NCBI GenBank assembly: GCA_963840835.1
Contig: CAWJAM010000007.1
Span: 62,001 to 126,000, forward strand
Source of the DNA: Rubrobacter_D sp963840835
Lineage (GTDB): Bacteria > Actinomycetota > Rubrobacteria > Rubrobacterales > Rubrobacteraceae
Direction of reading: 5' to 3'
Length of the DNA: 64,000 nt
The notes under the pieces are model-generated. The model was not told where the DNA came from. It was given only the letters and a program-made list of their open reading frames with translations, and did not search any database. Positions 16,818-25,974 of the stretch are shown here, in pieces (position 1 is the first letter of the stretch; each line of letters begins with the position of its first letter). The translations under genes were made by a program, and so were the position numbers.

Positions 16818-19050
16818 CGTGTCTGCATCCCAATTACCATTCTTCCAGTACTTCGCCTCTTCCTGATCCCTTCTGCCTGCAGCCTGCAGAGGCAACCGGG
16901 TCAGCACGCGCGTACCGCCACCGGGAATCGCCTCGACGGCCAGCGTCCCGCCCAGCTCCTCGACCCGCTCGCGCATCGAAGTGAGACCCACCCCGGCGCG
17001 TCGATCCTCGGGAATGCCTGCGCCGTCGTCGGTGACCTCCAGGTACACGACGCTAGCGTGCGCATCGGGTGAGACGCGGACCCAACAGTTGCGGGCCCCG
17101 GCGTGGCGGGAGACGTTGGTGATGGCCTCCTGGGCAATGCGGTAGCAGGCCACCTCCACGGCGGCGGGCAGCGGCGGCAGGCCGTCGTCTTCCGGCGCCG
17201 CCATGGAGAAGACCGGCCCGTTCGTATGGCCGGGCGCTCCTAGCGTGTCACCGGAGAGCGTGCCGTGCCTGGCGGCCTGCTGTTGGATGGCGGCTACCAG
17301 CCCGAGGTCGTCGAGCGCCGGAGGGCGCAGCCCGTGGACCACGCGCCTTATGTCGGCGACCGCGTCCCGCGTCTGAGACTTGAGCTCCGAGAGCACGGCG
17401 TCGGCCGTCTTCGGGTCTTGTATAAGCGAGCTCCGGGCGGCGTCGAGCCCGAGGGTCAGGCCGCCGAGTGTGGGGCCGAGGCCGTCGTGCAGGTCTCGCC
17501 TGAGACGGCGGCGCTCCTCTTCCCGCGCCGTCACCAGCCGCTCGCGCGAACGCTGGAGGTCGGCGGTCAGGCGCGGCGTGGGCCGCGGCGCCCGCCTGGC
17601 GCGCCAGGTCCTCGAGAAGCCTGCGGTCCGTGGGCGAGAAATCCTCGCCCGGTGATCTGGGAGATAGGATCAATCGCCCCACCTCCTCGGTGTGGTGCGT
17701 GAGCGACAGCACCATAGGTTCACCGGCCGGTGTCCCGAACTCCGCCACCGTCACAAAGCGCTCTCCTTCCTCCAGGGCGATGGCGGAGTACGGTAGCTTC
17801 AGGGCCTGGGCCACCGTCTCGACGACGGTCTGAAGTGCCACCTCGGGGGCGAGCGCGGTCTCCAGGCGCTCTCCCAGGCGCGAGAGCACGGCATAAGGGT
17901 CGTCGCGCTCGCCGTACATCAGGCGGTTCACGGAGCGTTGGAGGCGGCTGCGGACGGGCGTAAAGAGGACCGCGATCACGCCCGTCGCCAGCACCGGGAT
18001 CAGGAAACCGCCCCCGATGTTCGTCTGGAGCAGCGTGCTCATGATGCCGACCACAAGCGCGTAAGAGCCGACGACCATCGCGGTCAGCGTCCCGTAGACC
18101 AGGGTACGGTTGACGATCACATCTATGTCCCAGAGGTGGTGGCGCAGGATGGCGATGCCGGCCGTCACGGGGAGCATCAGGAAGCCGAAGACGCCCGCGA
18201 ACCAGGCGATGCCGTTTATCGTGCCTTCCTGGGTCCAGAACGCTACGAGAAACCCGGTCGGCGAAGTCACCGCTGCGGTGGCGAACCACGCTACTTGTCG
18301 CCGCTCCTGTCCGCGGGTCCGCTTCAGCCGAAGCATCAGGGAGATCACGGAGATTGCGCAAGCGCCGAGGCCCAGCCACCCCCCGACAGCGCTGCACGTA
18401 TCCCACACGCTGTAGACCGGAACACCAGCGATGTTCCAGACACCGAACGGGTGTTCCACGCTGCTCTGGATGTACAGTGCTCCCGGCCTCAGCGCGTCTC
18501 CCGCTGCCAGAAGCACGCCTCCGGCGACGGCAGCATAGGCCACTGGCCGCCACCAGCGGGACAGCAATCGTCCATCCGGGAACAGGAGGAACAACAGAGC
18601 ACCGACCGGCATGATTATGGGGAAGACTATCCATTGGGAGAGCCATGCCATTGTCTCGACGCCCGGCAACTTTACGGGGTACGTGGACAACGCATAAGTC
18701 GCGTATGAGTCGGCGAAGATCTGGCCCGACAACGACAGACTCGCCAGGCAGAAGAGCCATCCGATGGGGTTCTCGGGACGGCGCGCCGCCACGAAGGCGC
18801 CAACCGTCGGGAACGCGAGTTGCAGCGCATCGTAGACGACGGTCATGTACAGAGCTTCACCGCCATAGAAAGGGCGACCGGTAAGAAAGGACAGCGTGTA
18901 GCCTGAGAGGAGCATGGCCAGACACAACCCCCAGATGGACCACGCTAGCCGCGCCGCGCCGCGAGCGCCGATCCACTGCAGAAGCCGCCGCGCCGTTCGC
19001 TCCGGTTCGCGGTTTCCGGATGATTCCTGCGCGATGGGATGTGTCGTCAT
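16767..19050 (-). pseudogene. NarL-associated membrane sensor histidine kinase, frameshifted
   Basis: The N-terminal frame (19050 down to about 17575) encodes roughly nine membrane segments, the NRLMYGERDDPYAVLSRLG linker and a GAF-like domain ending DLARQAGAAAHAA. It then becomes arginine/proline-rich nonsense. The second frame (about 17575 down to 16767) continues correctly with the HisKA_3 motif RRRLRRDLHDGLGPTLGG and an HATPase ending VGLTSMRERVEELGG. Restoring two bases in the GCGC run near 17575 joins them into a normal kinase of about 755 residues. The C-terminal tail after LTRLPL is unusual, includes a short CAGGCTGCAGGC repeat, and runs into the start region of the response regulator. 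Confidence 0.8.
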
Positions 19051-19131
19051 AGCTGGTCCCGGCTCCTCAGCCCGGCGATTGCAACACGGATAATGATCTC
19101 ACCTGAAGCGGCCGGACGCATCCTCGAAGGC

Positions 19132-20091
19132 TCACGGCCGCCACGCGGGGAACGCATCGTAGTCCCGGCCATCGGTCAGCGTGGTTAGGCCCGAGCCGTC
19201 CGTGTTGATCGCCTGGATCTTCCCGTCCTGTCCGGCGCCGTCTGAGGTGAAGGCGATGCGAGTGCCGTCCGGGGACCACGTCGGAGGCCAATGGTCGTTG
19301 CCGGGAATGTCCGTCAGGCGGGCACGTCCCGAGCCATCCGGGTTCATTACGAAGACCTCTTCGTTGTCCCAGGTGTCCTTATCCGGGCCAACATCGGCGA
19401 CGTAGGCGATCTTCTCTCCGTTGGGCGAGAAGGCGGGCTGGCTGGCGCCACGAACGTCGAGGGTACGTTGCTCGGAACCGTCCGCGTTCACGAAGGAGAT
19501 CCGCGGGTCGTTCCACGCACCGCTCGTGTAAACGATGCGTCTGCTGTCCGGGGACCAGCTAGGCCAGTCACCGCTGGCGAGCCGCACCCGGCCGGACCCG
19601 TCCGCATCCATCACCCAGATCGACGGATCGTCGCCGTTGGCCTCGAATACGAAGGCAATCTTCTTTCCGTTGGGCGACCAGGCAGCCCCGGCCTCATCCT
19701 CAGGTGTGTTCGTCAGGCGGGTCTGCTTCGAGCCATCCGCGTTCATGAGCGGGAAGTCACCGCCGAAGAAGAAGGTCTGCACCACGATGGCGCCCGAGAG
19801 CGCCGCGGCCGCTGCTGAGCCAAGGATCATGCTAGCCCAACCCAGCCGCCCGAACCTTCCAGCCTTCCGGGCGCGGAGCGCCAAGCTCGCCATCCCGGCC
19901 AGAAGGAGCGGAAGGGCCAGCAGGAAAAAGACCTCGAATACACCCGTGTCCCGCATCGGGCGGGTCGCGCACTCTACGTCCCCGATGCAGCCGCGGGGCA
20001 TGGAGGCCGCGCCGACGGAGTGTACGATCAGCATGATGCCGCCCAGGATCGCCGCCAGTCCGCCCAGGCTTGTCGGTTTCGGTAACGGCAT
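19132..20091 (-). CDS. Membrane-anchored PD40/TolB-like beta-propeller protein
   Basis: A 319-residue protein with three N-terminal hydrophobic segments (about residues 10-105), followed by five to six WD40-like PD40 blades. Each blade has the pattern PxWSPDGxxIAF and a preceding MNADGS or MDADGSG turn. Such propellers are extracytoplasmic scaffolds; no enzymatic residues are evident. The start at 20091 is set by GGAGAGATT immediately upstream; the frame stays open further but overlaps sodC. It follows sodC by 65 bp on the same strand and may be co-transcribed with it. Confidence 0.75.
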   Translation of the reverse strand: MPLPKPTSLGGLAAILGGIMLIVHSVGAASMPRGCIGDVECATRPMRDTGVFEVFFLLALPLLLAGMASLALRARKAGRFGRLGWASMILGSAAAAALSGAIVVQTFFFGGDFPLMNADGSKQTRLTNTPEDEAGAAWSPNGKKIAFVFEANGDDPSIWVMDADGSGRVRLASGDWPSWSPDSRRIVYTSGAWNDPRISFVNADGSEQRTLDVRGASQPAFSPNGEKIAYVADVGPDKDTWDNEEVFVMNPDGSGRARLTDIPGNDHWPPTWSPDGTRIAFTSDGAGQDGKIQAINTDGSGLTTLTDGRDYDAFPAWRP

Positions 20092-20156
20092 AATCTCTCC
20101 TTCTCCCCAGGTTTCCAGGATGCCGGGGCGGCAAGTAGTCCGCCCCGGCGAAACCT

Positions 20157-20729
20157 CTACTTCGCCTGGATCACGCCGCACGCTACGCGGGCGCCGCTGT
20201 TGCCTGTCGGGTCCGTAACTTGGTCGTCTTCGCCGGCGTGGATGATGAGCGCCGAGCCGTCGGCGTCGAACAACGAAGTCGGGCCGTCGAGCAGGCTGAT
20301 GCGGTCGCTTTCCGCATGCAGGATGCCGAGGCCATTCTCGCGTACCTCGAGATTGGGCAGGTCGCCGCCGTGCGGGCCCGCGGGGTTTTCGAGACCATGC
20401 TGCTTCGTCTCGGGGTTGAAGTGTCCTCCGGCGGTCGTGAAGGCCGCGGGATCGCACATCCCGACGGCGTGGATGTGGATGCCATGCCTTCCGGGCGCGA
20501 GACCCCTCGCCCAGGCGAAGACCCTGACCCCTTCCTGCTTCTGCGTAAGGATCGCGGCCCCGATCATGTCTCCCTCGGCATTTACGATGCGCGCGAAGGC
20601 GATCTTCTGCCCGAACGGGTCAGCCGTGGCCGACGACGAGACGGCCAACAACGCCGCTCCCACCGCCAGAGCCATGATCGCCACGGCGACGACCAGAGGC
20701 ATTCTCCTCAGCGTGTTCAGCAACTCCAT
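20157..20729 (-). CDS. sodC: Cu/Zn superoxide dismutase
   Basis: Secreted or membrane-tethered enzyme converting superoxide to hydrogen peroxide and oxygen. An N-terminal hydrophobic segment (about residues 11-34) is a signal or anchor. Copper ligands appear in HGIHIHAVG, the bridging and zinc loop in GGHFNP...HG..NPAGPHGGDLPNL, and the last copper histidine in LIIHAGEDD. The cysteines of VGMCDP and RVACGVI form the usual disulfide. At 190 residues it is normal for bacterial SodC. It lies upstream of the beta-propeller gene on the same strand. Confidence 0.93.
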   Translation of the reverse strand: MELLNTLRRMPLVVAVAIMALAVGAALLAVSSSATADPFGQKIAFARIVNAEGDMIGAAILTQKQEGVRVFAWARGLAPGRHGIHIHAVGMCDPAAFTTAGGHFNPETKQHGLENPAGPHGGDLPNLEVRENGLGILHAESDRISLLDGPTSLFDADGSALIIHAGEDDQVTDPTGNSGARVACGVIQAK

Positions 20730-20940
20730 CTGTTCTCCTCCTATCCCTTTGTGCCGATCAACTGCCCTACAGCCTACGAGGTCCGATGTCCCGACCTCAT
20801 GAGGCCAGTGTCCCGATCCGGCCGGGAAGATTGAGTCCCGGTTCGTCCCGACACGTTTGAGAGAAAGTCAACAGCGCCCGGCGTTAGAATGTAGTAGCTA
20901 TAGAGTAATGAAGCGAGGTTCGAGCGGAAGCGGGGAGAAG

Positions 20941-21966
20941 ATGAGATACCGTAATCTGGGCGGCACAGACTTGGTGGTCTCCGAGGTCGGGTTCGGGGTA
21001 TGGACGGTCTCGACGGGCTGGTGGGGAGAGGTAAACGACGAGAGGTCCATCAGACTCCTGAGGGAGGCCCGCGAACGGGGCATCAACTACTTCGACACCG
21101 CCGACACCTATGGGTCGGGCAAGGGCGAGACACTTCTTGCGGACGCCTTCGGACACATGCGCGAGGACGTCGTGATCTCGACCAAGATAGGCTACGACTT
21201 CTATAACCACACGGCCCGCCGCGGCCAGCAGGAGCGCCCGCAGGACTGGTCCGAAGACTTTATCCGCTTCGCCCTCGAGCAGAGCCTGCGGAGGCTAGGC
21301 ACAGACTACGTAGACTTCCTCCAGCTGCACAACACCAAGATGGACGCCGTCGAGGACGATGCTCTCTTCGCCCTCATGGAAGAGTTCGAGGGTGAAGGTA
21401 AGATCCGGGCCTACGGCGTCGCCCTTGGGCCCAAGATCGGCTGGCTCGATGAAGGTATCAAGGTCATGCGAGAGCGCCAGATAGACGGCGTGCAGATGAT
21501 CTACAACCTCCTCGAACAGGATCCGGGACGAGGCCTGATCGAAGCCGCAAGCGAGACGGACACGTCCTTGATCGTACGCGTGCCCCACTCCTCCGGAATG
21601 CTGGAAGGCCACTACGACGAGAACACGACCTTCGCCCAGAACGACCACCGTCGCCACCGCCCGAAGGAGTGGCTCACGACGGGCCTCAAGAAGGTCGAGC
21701 AACTCTCCTTCCTCACCGAATCGGGCGAGCGGACCCTCGGCCAGGTAGCCCTGAAGTTCGTCCTCGCCTCCCCCGAGATATCCTCCACCCTCCCCAACAT
21801 CTACGGCGAAGAGCAGATAGAGGAGTTCGCCGCGGCTCCAGATACACCAGACCTCACCCCCGACGAACTCTCCCGCATAGCAGAGCTGTACGAAGCTAAC
21901 TTTGGGTTAGAGGCTACAGGCGAGCAGGCTTCAGGCAACCGGCTTCAGGCTTCAGGAAAGGAATAA
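20941..21966 (+). CDS. Aldo/keto reductase
   Basis: NADPH-dependent oxidoreductase with a TIM-barrel fold. The catalytic tetrad is visible: Asp and Tyr in FDTADTYGSGKGE, Lys in ISTKIGYD and His in FLQLHNTK. Start at 20941 (MRYRNLGGTDLVVSEVGFG) follows GGGGAGAAG; an upstream frame from 20857 adds unlikely residues. The last 20 or so residues (EATGEQASGNRLQASGKE) are not family-like and are encoded by a CAGGCTTCAGG repeat that has replaced or extended the natural C-terminus. It is followed by hemQ in the same direction. Confidence 0.88.
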   Translation: MRYRNLGGTDLVVSEVGFGVWTVSTGWWGEVNDERSIRLLREARERGINYFDTADTYGSGKGETLLADAFGHMREDVVISTKIGYDFYNHTARRGQQERPQDWSEDFIRFALEQSLRRLGTDYVDFLQLHNTKMDAVEDDALFALMEEFEGEGKIRAYGVALGPKIGWLDEGIKVMRERQIDGVQMIYNLLEQDPGRGLIEAASETDTSLIVRVPHSSGMLEGHYDENTTFAQNDHRRHRPKEWLTTGLKKVEQLSFLTESGERTLGQVALKFVLASPEISSTLPNIYGEEQIEEFAAAPDTPDLTPDELSRIAELYEANFGLEATGEQASGNRLQASGKE

Positions 21967-22071
21967 GGAAAGCGAAGGACGTCAAAGACCAGGGACGACA
22001 TGACAAACGCAGTGCTTACGCGCCGCGCTACCGCTGTAGAGGCCTGATGCCTGTAGCCTGATGCCTCTCGA
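21909..22071. repeat. Family 3 short repeat (CAGGCTTCAGG), two clusters
   Basis: Cluster one (21909-21957), inside the aldo/keto reductase 3' end, has several CAGGC / TTCAGG units. Cluster two (22040-22071) has the reverse complement, GCCTGATGCCTGTAGCCTGATGCC. Similar units lie at 25849-25879 and, more degenerately, at 16863-16890. They are spaced as near-complementary blocks that could pair. Confidence 0.55.
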
Positions 22072-22086
22072 CCGAAGGGAGAGAAA

Positions 22087-22809
22087 ATGACCGAAACGAG
22101 CATTCGCCAACAGGAGACCCAGGAAGACCAGCTTCCGGCCCAGTACATAAACTACGTGTTCTTTACGCTGGACCCCGTCTGGCGACGTCTGCCGGACGGG
22201 GAGCGCGAGCGGGGGAAGAGGGAGTTCTTGGAGGCCGCGGGGGAGCACTCGGGCGAGATGCTCTTGCGGGCGTTCTCGCTCATGGGGCTACGTGCGGACG
22301 CCGACTTTATGCTCTGGAGGATCGGCTACGACCTGGACGCCTTCGAAGGCATGACGGGCGCCCTGTTGAAGACAGGGCTCGGGAAGTACCTGCGCGTCTC
22401 CTACTCGTACTTCGCCCTCAGCAGGCGTTCCATCTACGTCGGGGAGCACACGCCTGGCTTCGAGAACCGCACCTACATCGTCCCCGGCGAGGGAGAGTAC
22501 CTCTTCGTCTATCCCTTCGTCAAGACGCGGGAGTGGTACCGGTTGCCCGTCGAAGAGCGCCAGCGCATGATGAACGAGCATATGCAGATAGGGCGCAAAC
22601 ACTACCCTGTGAAGAACAATACAGGCTACTGCTTCGGGATAGACGACTACGAGTTCATACTCTCCTTCGAGGCCGAGTCGCCCGAGAAGTTTCAGGACCT
22701 GATGATGGAGCTCAGGGAGAGCGAGGCTAGCTCCTACACCGAGCTCGATACACCCATCTTCACCTGCCGCCGCCGCACCCTCCCTGAAATCCTGGAAAAT
22801 CTGGGGTAG
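22087..22809 (+). CDS. hemQ: Coproheme decarboxylase HemQ (chlorite dismutase-like)
   Basis: Final enzyme of the coproporphyrin-dependent haem pathway of Gram-positive bacteria, converting coproheme to haem b by two oxidative decarboxylations. The protein has the chlorite dismutase fold. YPFVKTREWYRLP near residue 139 carries the redox-active tyrosine region, and MNEHMQIGRKHYP near residue 158 carries the proximal haem histidine. The LRESEASSYTELDTPIFTC block near the C-terminus is typical of actinobacterial HemQ. The length of 240 residues fits. A good ribosome site (GAAGGGAGAG) precedes the ATG. No other haem gene is adjacent. Confidence 0.88.
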   Translation: MTETSIRQQETQEDQLPAQYINYVFFTLDPVWRRLPDGERERGKREFLEAAGEHSGEMLLRAFSLMGLRADADFMLWRIGYDLDAFEGMTGALLKTGLGKYLRVSYSYFALSRRSIYVGEHTPGFENRTYIVPGEGEYLFVYPFVKTREWYRLPVEERQRMMNEHMQIGRKHYPVKNNTGYCFGIDDYEFILSFEAESPEKFQDLMMELRESEASSYTELDTPIFTCRRRTLPEILENLG

Positions 22810-22930
22810 TCCTGGCTCTGGAAATGCAGCACCGGGTTCATGTATACTGCCTCATAACGCACCAACCATAGCCGGGGGGCCCTTTTCTAGCCTCTCGGCT
22901 ACTACTTCGGTCAGGCATCTCTCCATTCTC

Positions 22931-22958
22931 TGGACGCTGAACTTTCAGTCTGTATAAT
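22931..22958 (+). promoter_or_regulatory. Promoter of the cysM-mec-cysO-moeZ operon
   Basis: TGGACG (22931-22936), 16 bp, then a perfect TATAAT (22953-22958). This places transcription start only a few bases before the ATG at 22969. The operon mRNA would therefore have a very short leader with no clear ribosome site. Confidence 0.5.
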
Positions 22959-22968
22959 CAATCCCGAC

Positions 22969-23892
22969 ATGATTACTCGGATTAATCAGCGGGCGGGAAC
23001 GAACGTGACGGAGCTCGTCGGCAACACGCCGCTTGTGGAGTTGCCTGGCATCTCGGCCGAGGTACCCGGGGTCAGCATCCTCGGCAAGGCCGAGTGGTAC
23101 AACCCTGGGGGGTCTGTAAAAGACCGGCCTGCGTTGTGGATGATCCGGGACGGCGAAAATACGGGCGCCCTTACACCCCAGAAGACCATCCTGGATGCGA
23201 CGAGCGGGAACACGGGGATAGCGTACGCCTGGATCGGGGCATCACTCGGCTACAAGGTGAAGTTGTGCATGCCCAGAAACGCCAGCGAGGAGCGGAAGAA
23301 GATCCTCAGGGCTTACGGCGTGGACTTCGTGTTGACCGACCCGGGGGAGGGTTCGGACGGGGCCATTATGGAGGCGCGACGGCTCTATGCGGAGGACCCG
23401 GAGCGGTACTTCTATCCGGATCAGTACTCAAACCCGGCCAACCCGCGCTCGCATTATGAGTCTACGGCGCCGGAGATCTGGGAGCAGACCGGGGGTGGGA
23501 TCACCCACTTCGTCGCCGGCCTCGGCACGAGCGGGACCTTCGTCGGCACGGCGACGCGGCTCAAGGAGTACGACCCTGGGATAGAGGTCGTCTCCTTCGA
23601 GCCCGACTCAGCCTTCCACGGCCTAGAAGGCATGAAGCACATGGAGAGCGCCATCGTGCCCTCCATCTACGACCCGACGATAGCGGATCAGAACCTGGCG
23701 ACGAGGACCGAAGTCGCCTACGAGATGGTCAAGAGGGTGGCGCGCGAAGATGGAGTACTCATCGGCATCTCGGCAGGGGCCGCGGTCGCGACGGCGCTCA
23801 AGGTCGCGAGGGAGATAGATTCCGGGACCATCGTCACCATCCTGTGCGACGGGGCCGACAAGTACCTCTCCGAGAGCTTCTGGGAGGAGTAG
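22969..23892 (+). CDS. cysM: CysM-type cysteine synthase (PLP-dependent, sulfur-carrier linked)
   Basis: PLP enzyme making cysteine from an activated serine. The lysine that binds PLP lies in NPGGSVKDRPA (about residue 48), the phosphate-binding loop is TSGNTGIAYA, and the second glycine-rich site is GLGTSGTFVGT. The strand SNPANPRSHYESTAPEIW closely resembles mycobacterial CysM, which uses O-phosphoserine and the thiocarboxylated carrier CysO. The downstream Mec, CysO and MoeZ genes complete that system, so this route, rather than free sulfide, is inferred. At 307 residues it is normal. The mec gene begins one base after the stop. Confidence 0.9.
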   Translation: MITRINQRAGTNVTELVGNTPLVELPGISAEVPGVSILGKAEWYNPGGSVKDRPALWMIRDGENTGALTPQKTILDATSGNTGIAYAWIGASLGYKVKLCMPRNASEERKKILRAYGVDFVLTDPGEGSDGAIMEARRLYAEDPERYFYPDQYSNPANPRSHYESTAPEIWEQTGGGITHFVAGLGTSGTFVGTATRLKEYDPGIEVVSFEPDSAFHGLEGMKHMESAIVPSIYDPTIADQNLATRTEVAYEMVKRVAREDGVLIGISAGAAVATALKVAREIDSGTIVTILCDGADKYLSESFWEE

Positions 23893-23893
23893 G

Positions 23894-24313
23894 TTGCCGC
23901 TCAAGATAGGCGCCGGAGACGTTGGCCGTATCCACGACCACGCCATAGATACTTATCCAGATGAGTGCGCCGGCGCGCTGGTCGGCATCGACAGCGGCGG
24001 CGTCAGGGTCGTCGTCGACGTGTGGCGGGCCGACAACACGCACGAGGAGGAGCGCAGCCGGAGGTTTCTAATAGAGCCTTTACAGGTAAAGAAGTTCGAA
24101 GAACAGGCAGATGAGAAGGACATGTGGTTGCTCGGCTTCTACCACTCGCACCCTGATCACCCGGCCGAGCCGTCCGAGTACGACCGCGAGCACGCCTGGC
24201 CCGGCTACTCGTACGTGATAGCCTCGGTGAGCGGCGAGAACGTCGAGGACATGCGCTCGTGGACTTTGAAAGACGACCGCTCCGGTTACGACGAAGAGAC
24301 GATCGTAGGATAA
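23894..24313 (+). CDS. mec: Mec-type JAMM zinc metallopeptidase
   Basis: Zinc protease of the Mov34/JAMM family that, in the CysO pathway, releases cysteine from the CysO-cysteine adduct and can trim carrier precursors. The JAMM motif is complete: Glu in PDECAGALVG (about residue 23) and HSHPDHPAEPSEYD, an HxHx10D box near residue 81. The length of 139 residues equals the mycobacterial type. Start is TTG, one base after the cysM stop TAG, so translation is probably coupled. CysO follows 13 bp later. Confidence 0.9.
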   Translation: MPLKIGAGDVGRIHDHAIDTYPDECAGALVGIDSGGVRVVVDVWRADNTHEEERSRRFLIEPLQVKKFEEQADEKDMWLLGFYHSHPDHPAEPSEYDREHAWPGYSYVIASVSGENVEDMRSWTLKDDRSGYDEETIVG

Positions 24314-24326
24314 AGGAGACTCAGAC

Positions 24327-24608
24327 ATGCCGAAGTTCAAGATCCCTACCCCCTTGAGACAGTACACCGCCGGCAGCCCGGAGGTCGAGGTCGGCGGTGC
24401 CACGGCGGGCGAGGCCCTGGGAAACCTCGCCTCGGAGCACCCCGACCTCAGGCAGCACCTCTACACGGGCGACGGCAAGCTGCGCTCCTTCGTCAACGTC
24501 TACAAGGGCGACGAAGACATCCGCTATCTCGAAGGACAGGATACCGAGGTCGTGGACGGCGATGAGCTCTCCATCATCCCCTCCATCGCCGGGGGACGAT
24601 GTAGGTAG
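24327..24608 (+). CDS. cysO: CysO/ThiS/MoaD-family sulfur carrier protein with a post-GG extension
   Basis: Ubiquitin-like carrier of 93 residues. The start FKIPTPLRQYT and the C-terminal strand DGDELSIIPSIAGG are the CysO pattern; the terminal glycine is adenylated by MoeZ and turned into a thiocarboxylate. Here the diglycine is not terminal: codons for Arg-Cys-Arg follow before the TAG. The carrier would need trimming before activation. A JAMM protease encoded next door (mec) is the natural candidate, as known for the QbsE carrier and QbsD. A ribosome site, AAAGGAGA, precedes the ATG. Confidence 0.88.
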   Translation: MPKFKIPTPLRQYTAGSPEVEVGGATAGEALGNLASEHPDLRQHLYTGDGKLRSFVNVYKGDEDIRYLEGQDTEVVDGDELSIIPSIAGGRCR

Positions 24609-24659
24609 TCTTTCAGGAGTTCGTCCTTTCACAAACTTTCAGAAGAAGAGGTTTCTAGA

Positions 24660-25844
24660 ATGCAAGCAAGGCAGCCATTAGTAGAGTCACCCAACGGCGC
24701 GATCGAGCTCAGCAATGAGGAGATCGCGCGCTACAGCAGGCACCTGATCATGCCCGAGGTGGCCCTCGACGGGCAGAAGCAACTCAAGGCCGCGAAGGTG
24801 CTGACAGTAGGCACCGGCGGGCTCGGAAGCCCGCTCGCCCTCTATCTTGCGGCGGCGGGGGTAGGGACCATCGGGATCGTGGACTTCGACGTCGTAGACG
24901 AGTCGAATTTGCAGCGCCAGATCATCCACGGCACCTCCGACGTGGGGCGTCCGAAGGTCCAGAGCGCCTACGACAGGCTCAAGGACATAAACCCGAACGT
25001 CGAGGTCAGGGTCCACGAAGAGGCATTGACGAGCGAGAACGCTTTAGAGATCTTCGAGGACTACGACGTGATCGTCGACGGCACGGACAACTTCCCGACC
25101 CGTTACCTGGTGAACGACGCGTGCGTACTACTGAACAAGCCCAATGTGTACGGTTCGATCTTCCGCTTCGAGGGCCAGGCGAGCGTGTTCTATGCCGAGG
25201 AGGGTCCCTGCTATCGCTGCCTCTACCCCGAGCCGCCTCCTCCGGGCCTCGTCCCCAGTTGCGCCGAAGGCGGGGTGCTCGGCATCCTGCCAGGCGCCAT
25301 CGGCACCATCCAGGCCACAGAGACCGTCAAGCTCATACTCGGGATCGGCGAGCCGCTCATCGGACGGCTCCTTCTCTACGACGCTTTAGGCATGAGCTTT
25401 CGGGAGATGAAGCTCCGCAAGGACCCTGACTGCCCCGTCTGCGGCGAGAACCCGACGGTTACGGAGCTTATCGACTACCAGGAGTTCTGCGGTATTCCCC
25501 AGGCCAATGCCACCGAAGAGAAGAACGGCGTACCGGAGATCTCGGTGAGTGATCTCAAGAGCAAGCTCGACAACGGCGAGGATATCAACGTGCTAGACGT
25601 GCGCGAGCCGCACGAGTACGAGGTCGCCAACATCGGCATGAGGCTCCTTCCCCTGGGCGAACTCCCGCAGCGCCTGGCCGAGTTGGACCAGGACGAGTAC
25701 TTCGTCGTCCATTGCAAGACCGGAGGCCGCAGCGCAAGAGCTGTAAAACTGCTGCAGGAAGCCGGTTTCCAGAACGTCTACAACGTCAAGGGCGGCATCA
25801 CGGCCTGGAGCGAGGAGATCGACCCGAGCGTGCCGAAGTATTAG
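24660..25844 (+). CDS. moeZ: MoeZ/MoeB-like adenylyltransferase-rhodanese fusion
   Basis: Two-domain activator of sulfur carriers. The N-terminal ThiF/MoeB domain has the nucleotide loop GTGGLGSPLALYLAAAGVG (about residue 50), the RxxQ-type ESNLQRQ arginine segment and two zinc CxxC pairs (CYRC and CPVC). The C-terminal rhodanese domain (about 300-394) has the active-site loop HCKTGGRSAR with the persulfide cysteine. It adenylates the carrier C-terminus and transfers sulfur to it. It is the last gene of the cys operon, with a hairpin terminator 42 bp beyond the stop. Confidence 0.92.
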   Translation: MQARQPLVESPNGAIELSNEEIARYSRHLIMPEVALDGQKQLKAAKVLTVGTGGLGSPLALYLAAAGVGTIGIVDFDVVDESNLQRQIIHGTSDVGRPKVQSAYDRLKDINPNVEVRVHEEALTSENALEIFEDYDVIVDGTDNFPTRYLVNDACVLLNKPNVYGSIFRFEGQASVFYAEEGPCYRCLYPEPPPPGLVPSCAEGGVLGILPGAIGTIQATETVKLILGIGEPLIGRLLLYDALGMSFREMKLRKDPDCPVCGENPTVTELIDYQEFCGIPQANATEEKNGVPEISVSDLKSKLDNGEDINVLDVREPHEYEVANIGMRLLPLGELPQRLAELDQDEYFVVHCKTGGRSARAVKLLQEAGFQNVYNVKGGITAWSEEIDPSVPKY

Positions 25845-25848
25845 GGAG

Positions 25849-25879
25849 GCTTCAGGCTACAGGTTTCAGGCATCAGGTT
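25849..25879. repeat. Family 3 short repeat (CAGGCTTCAGG)
   Basis: AGGCTTCAGGCTACAGGTTTC and a following CATCAGG unit lie right after the moeZ stop. They match the repeat found inside the aldo/keto reductase gene and downstream of it (21909-22071). Confidence 0.55.
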
Positions 25880-25885
25880 TTGTGG

Positions 25886-25907
25886 CGGGGTCGTTTCGGC
25901 GGCCCCG
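25886..25907 (+). terminator. Intrinsic terminator of the cysM-moeZ operon
   Basis: Stem CGGGGTC / GGCCCCG (one G-T pair), loop GTTTCGGC, followed by TTTCTCTGGTTCT. It is positioned 42 bp after the moeZ stop. Confidence 0.5.
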
Positions 25908-25974
25908 TTTCTCTGGTTCTGGATTTCCCCGGGCACGAGTATACTGGCATCATGAGTCCTTCTAGGAGGCTGGT

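Noticed and set aside
19132..20457. Long version of the beta-propeller protein starting at 20457
   Set aside because: It would overlap sodC in another frame by 300 bp and lacks a ribosome site. The ATG at 20091 follows a good one.
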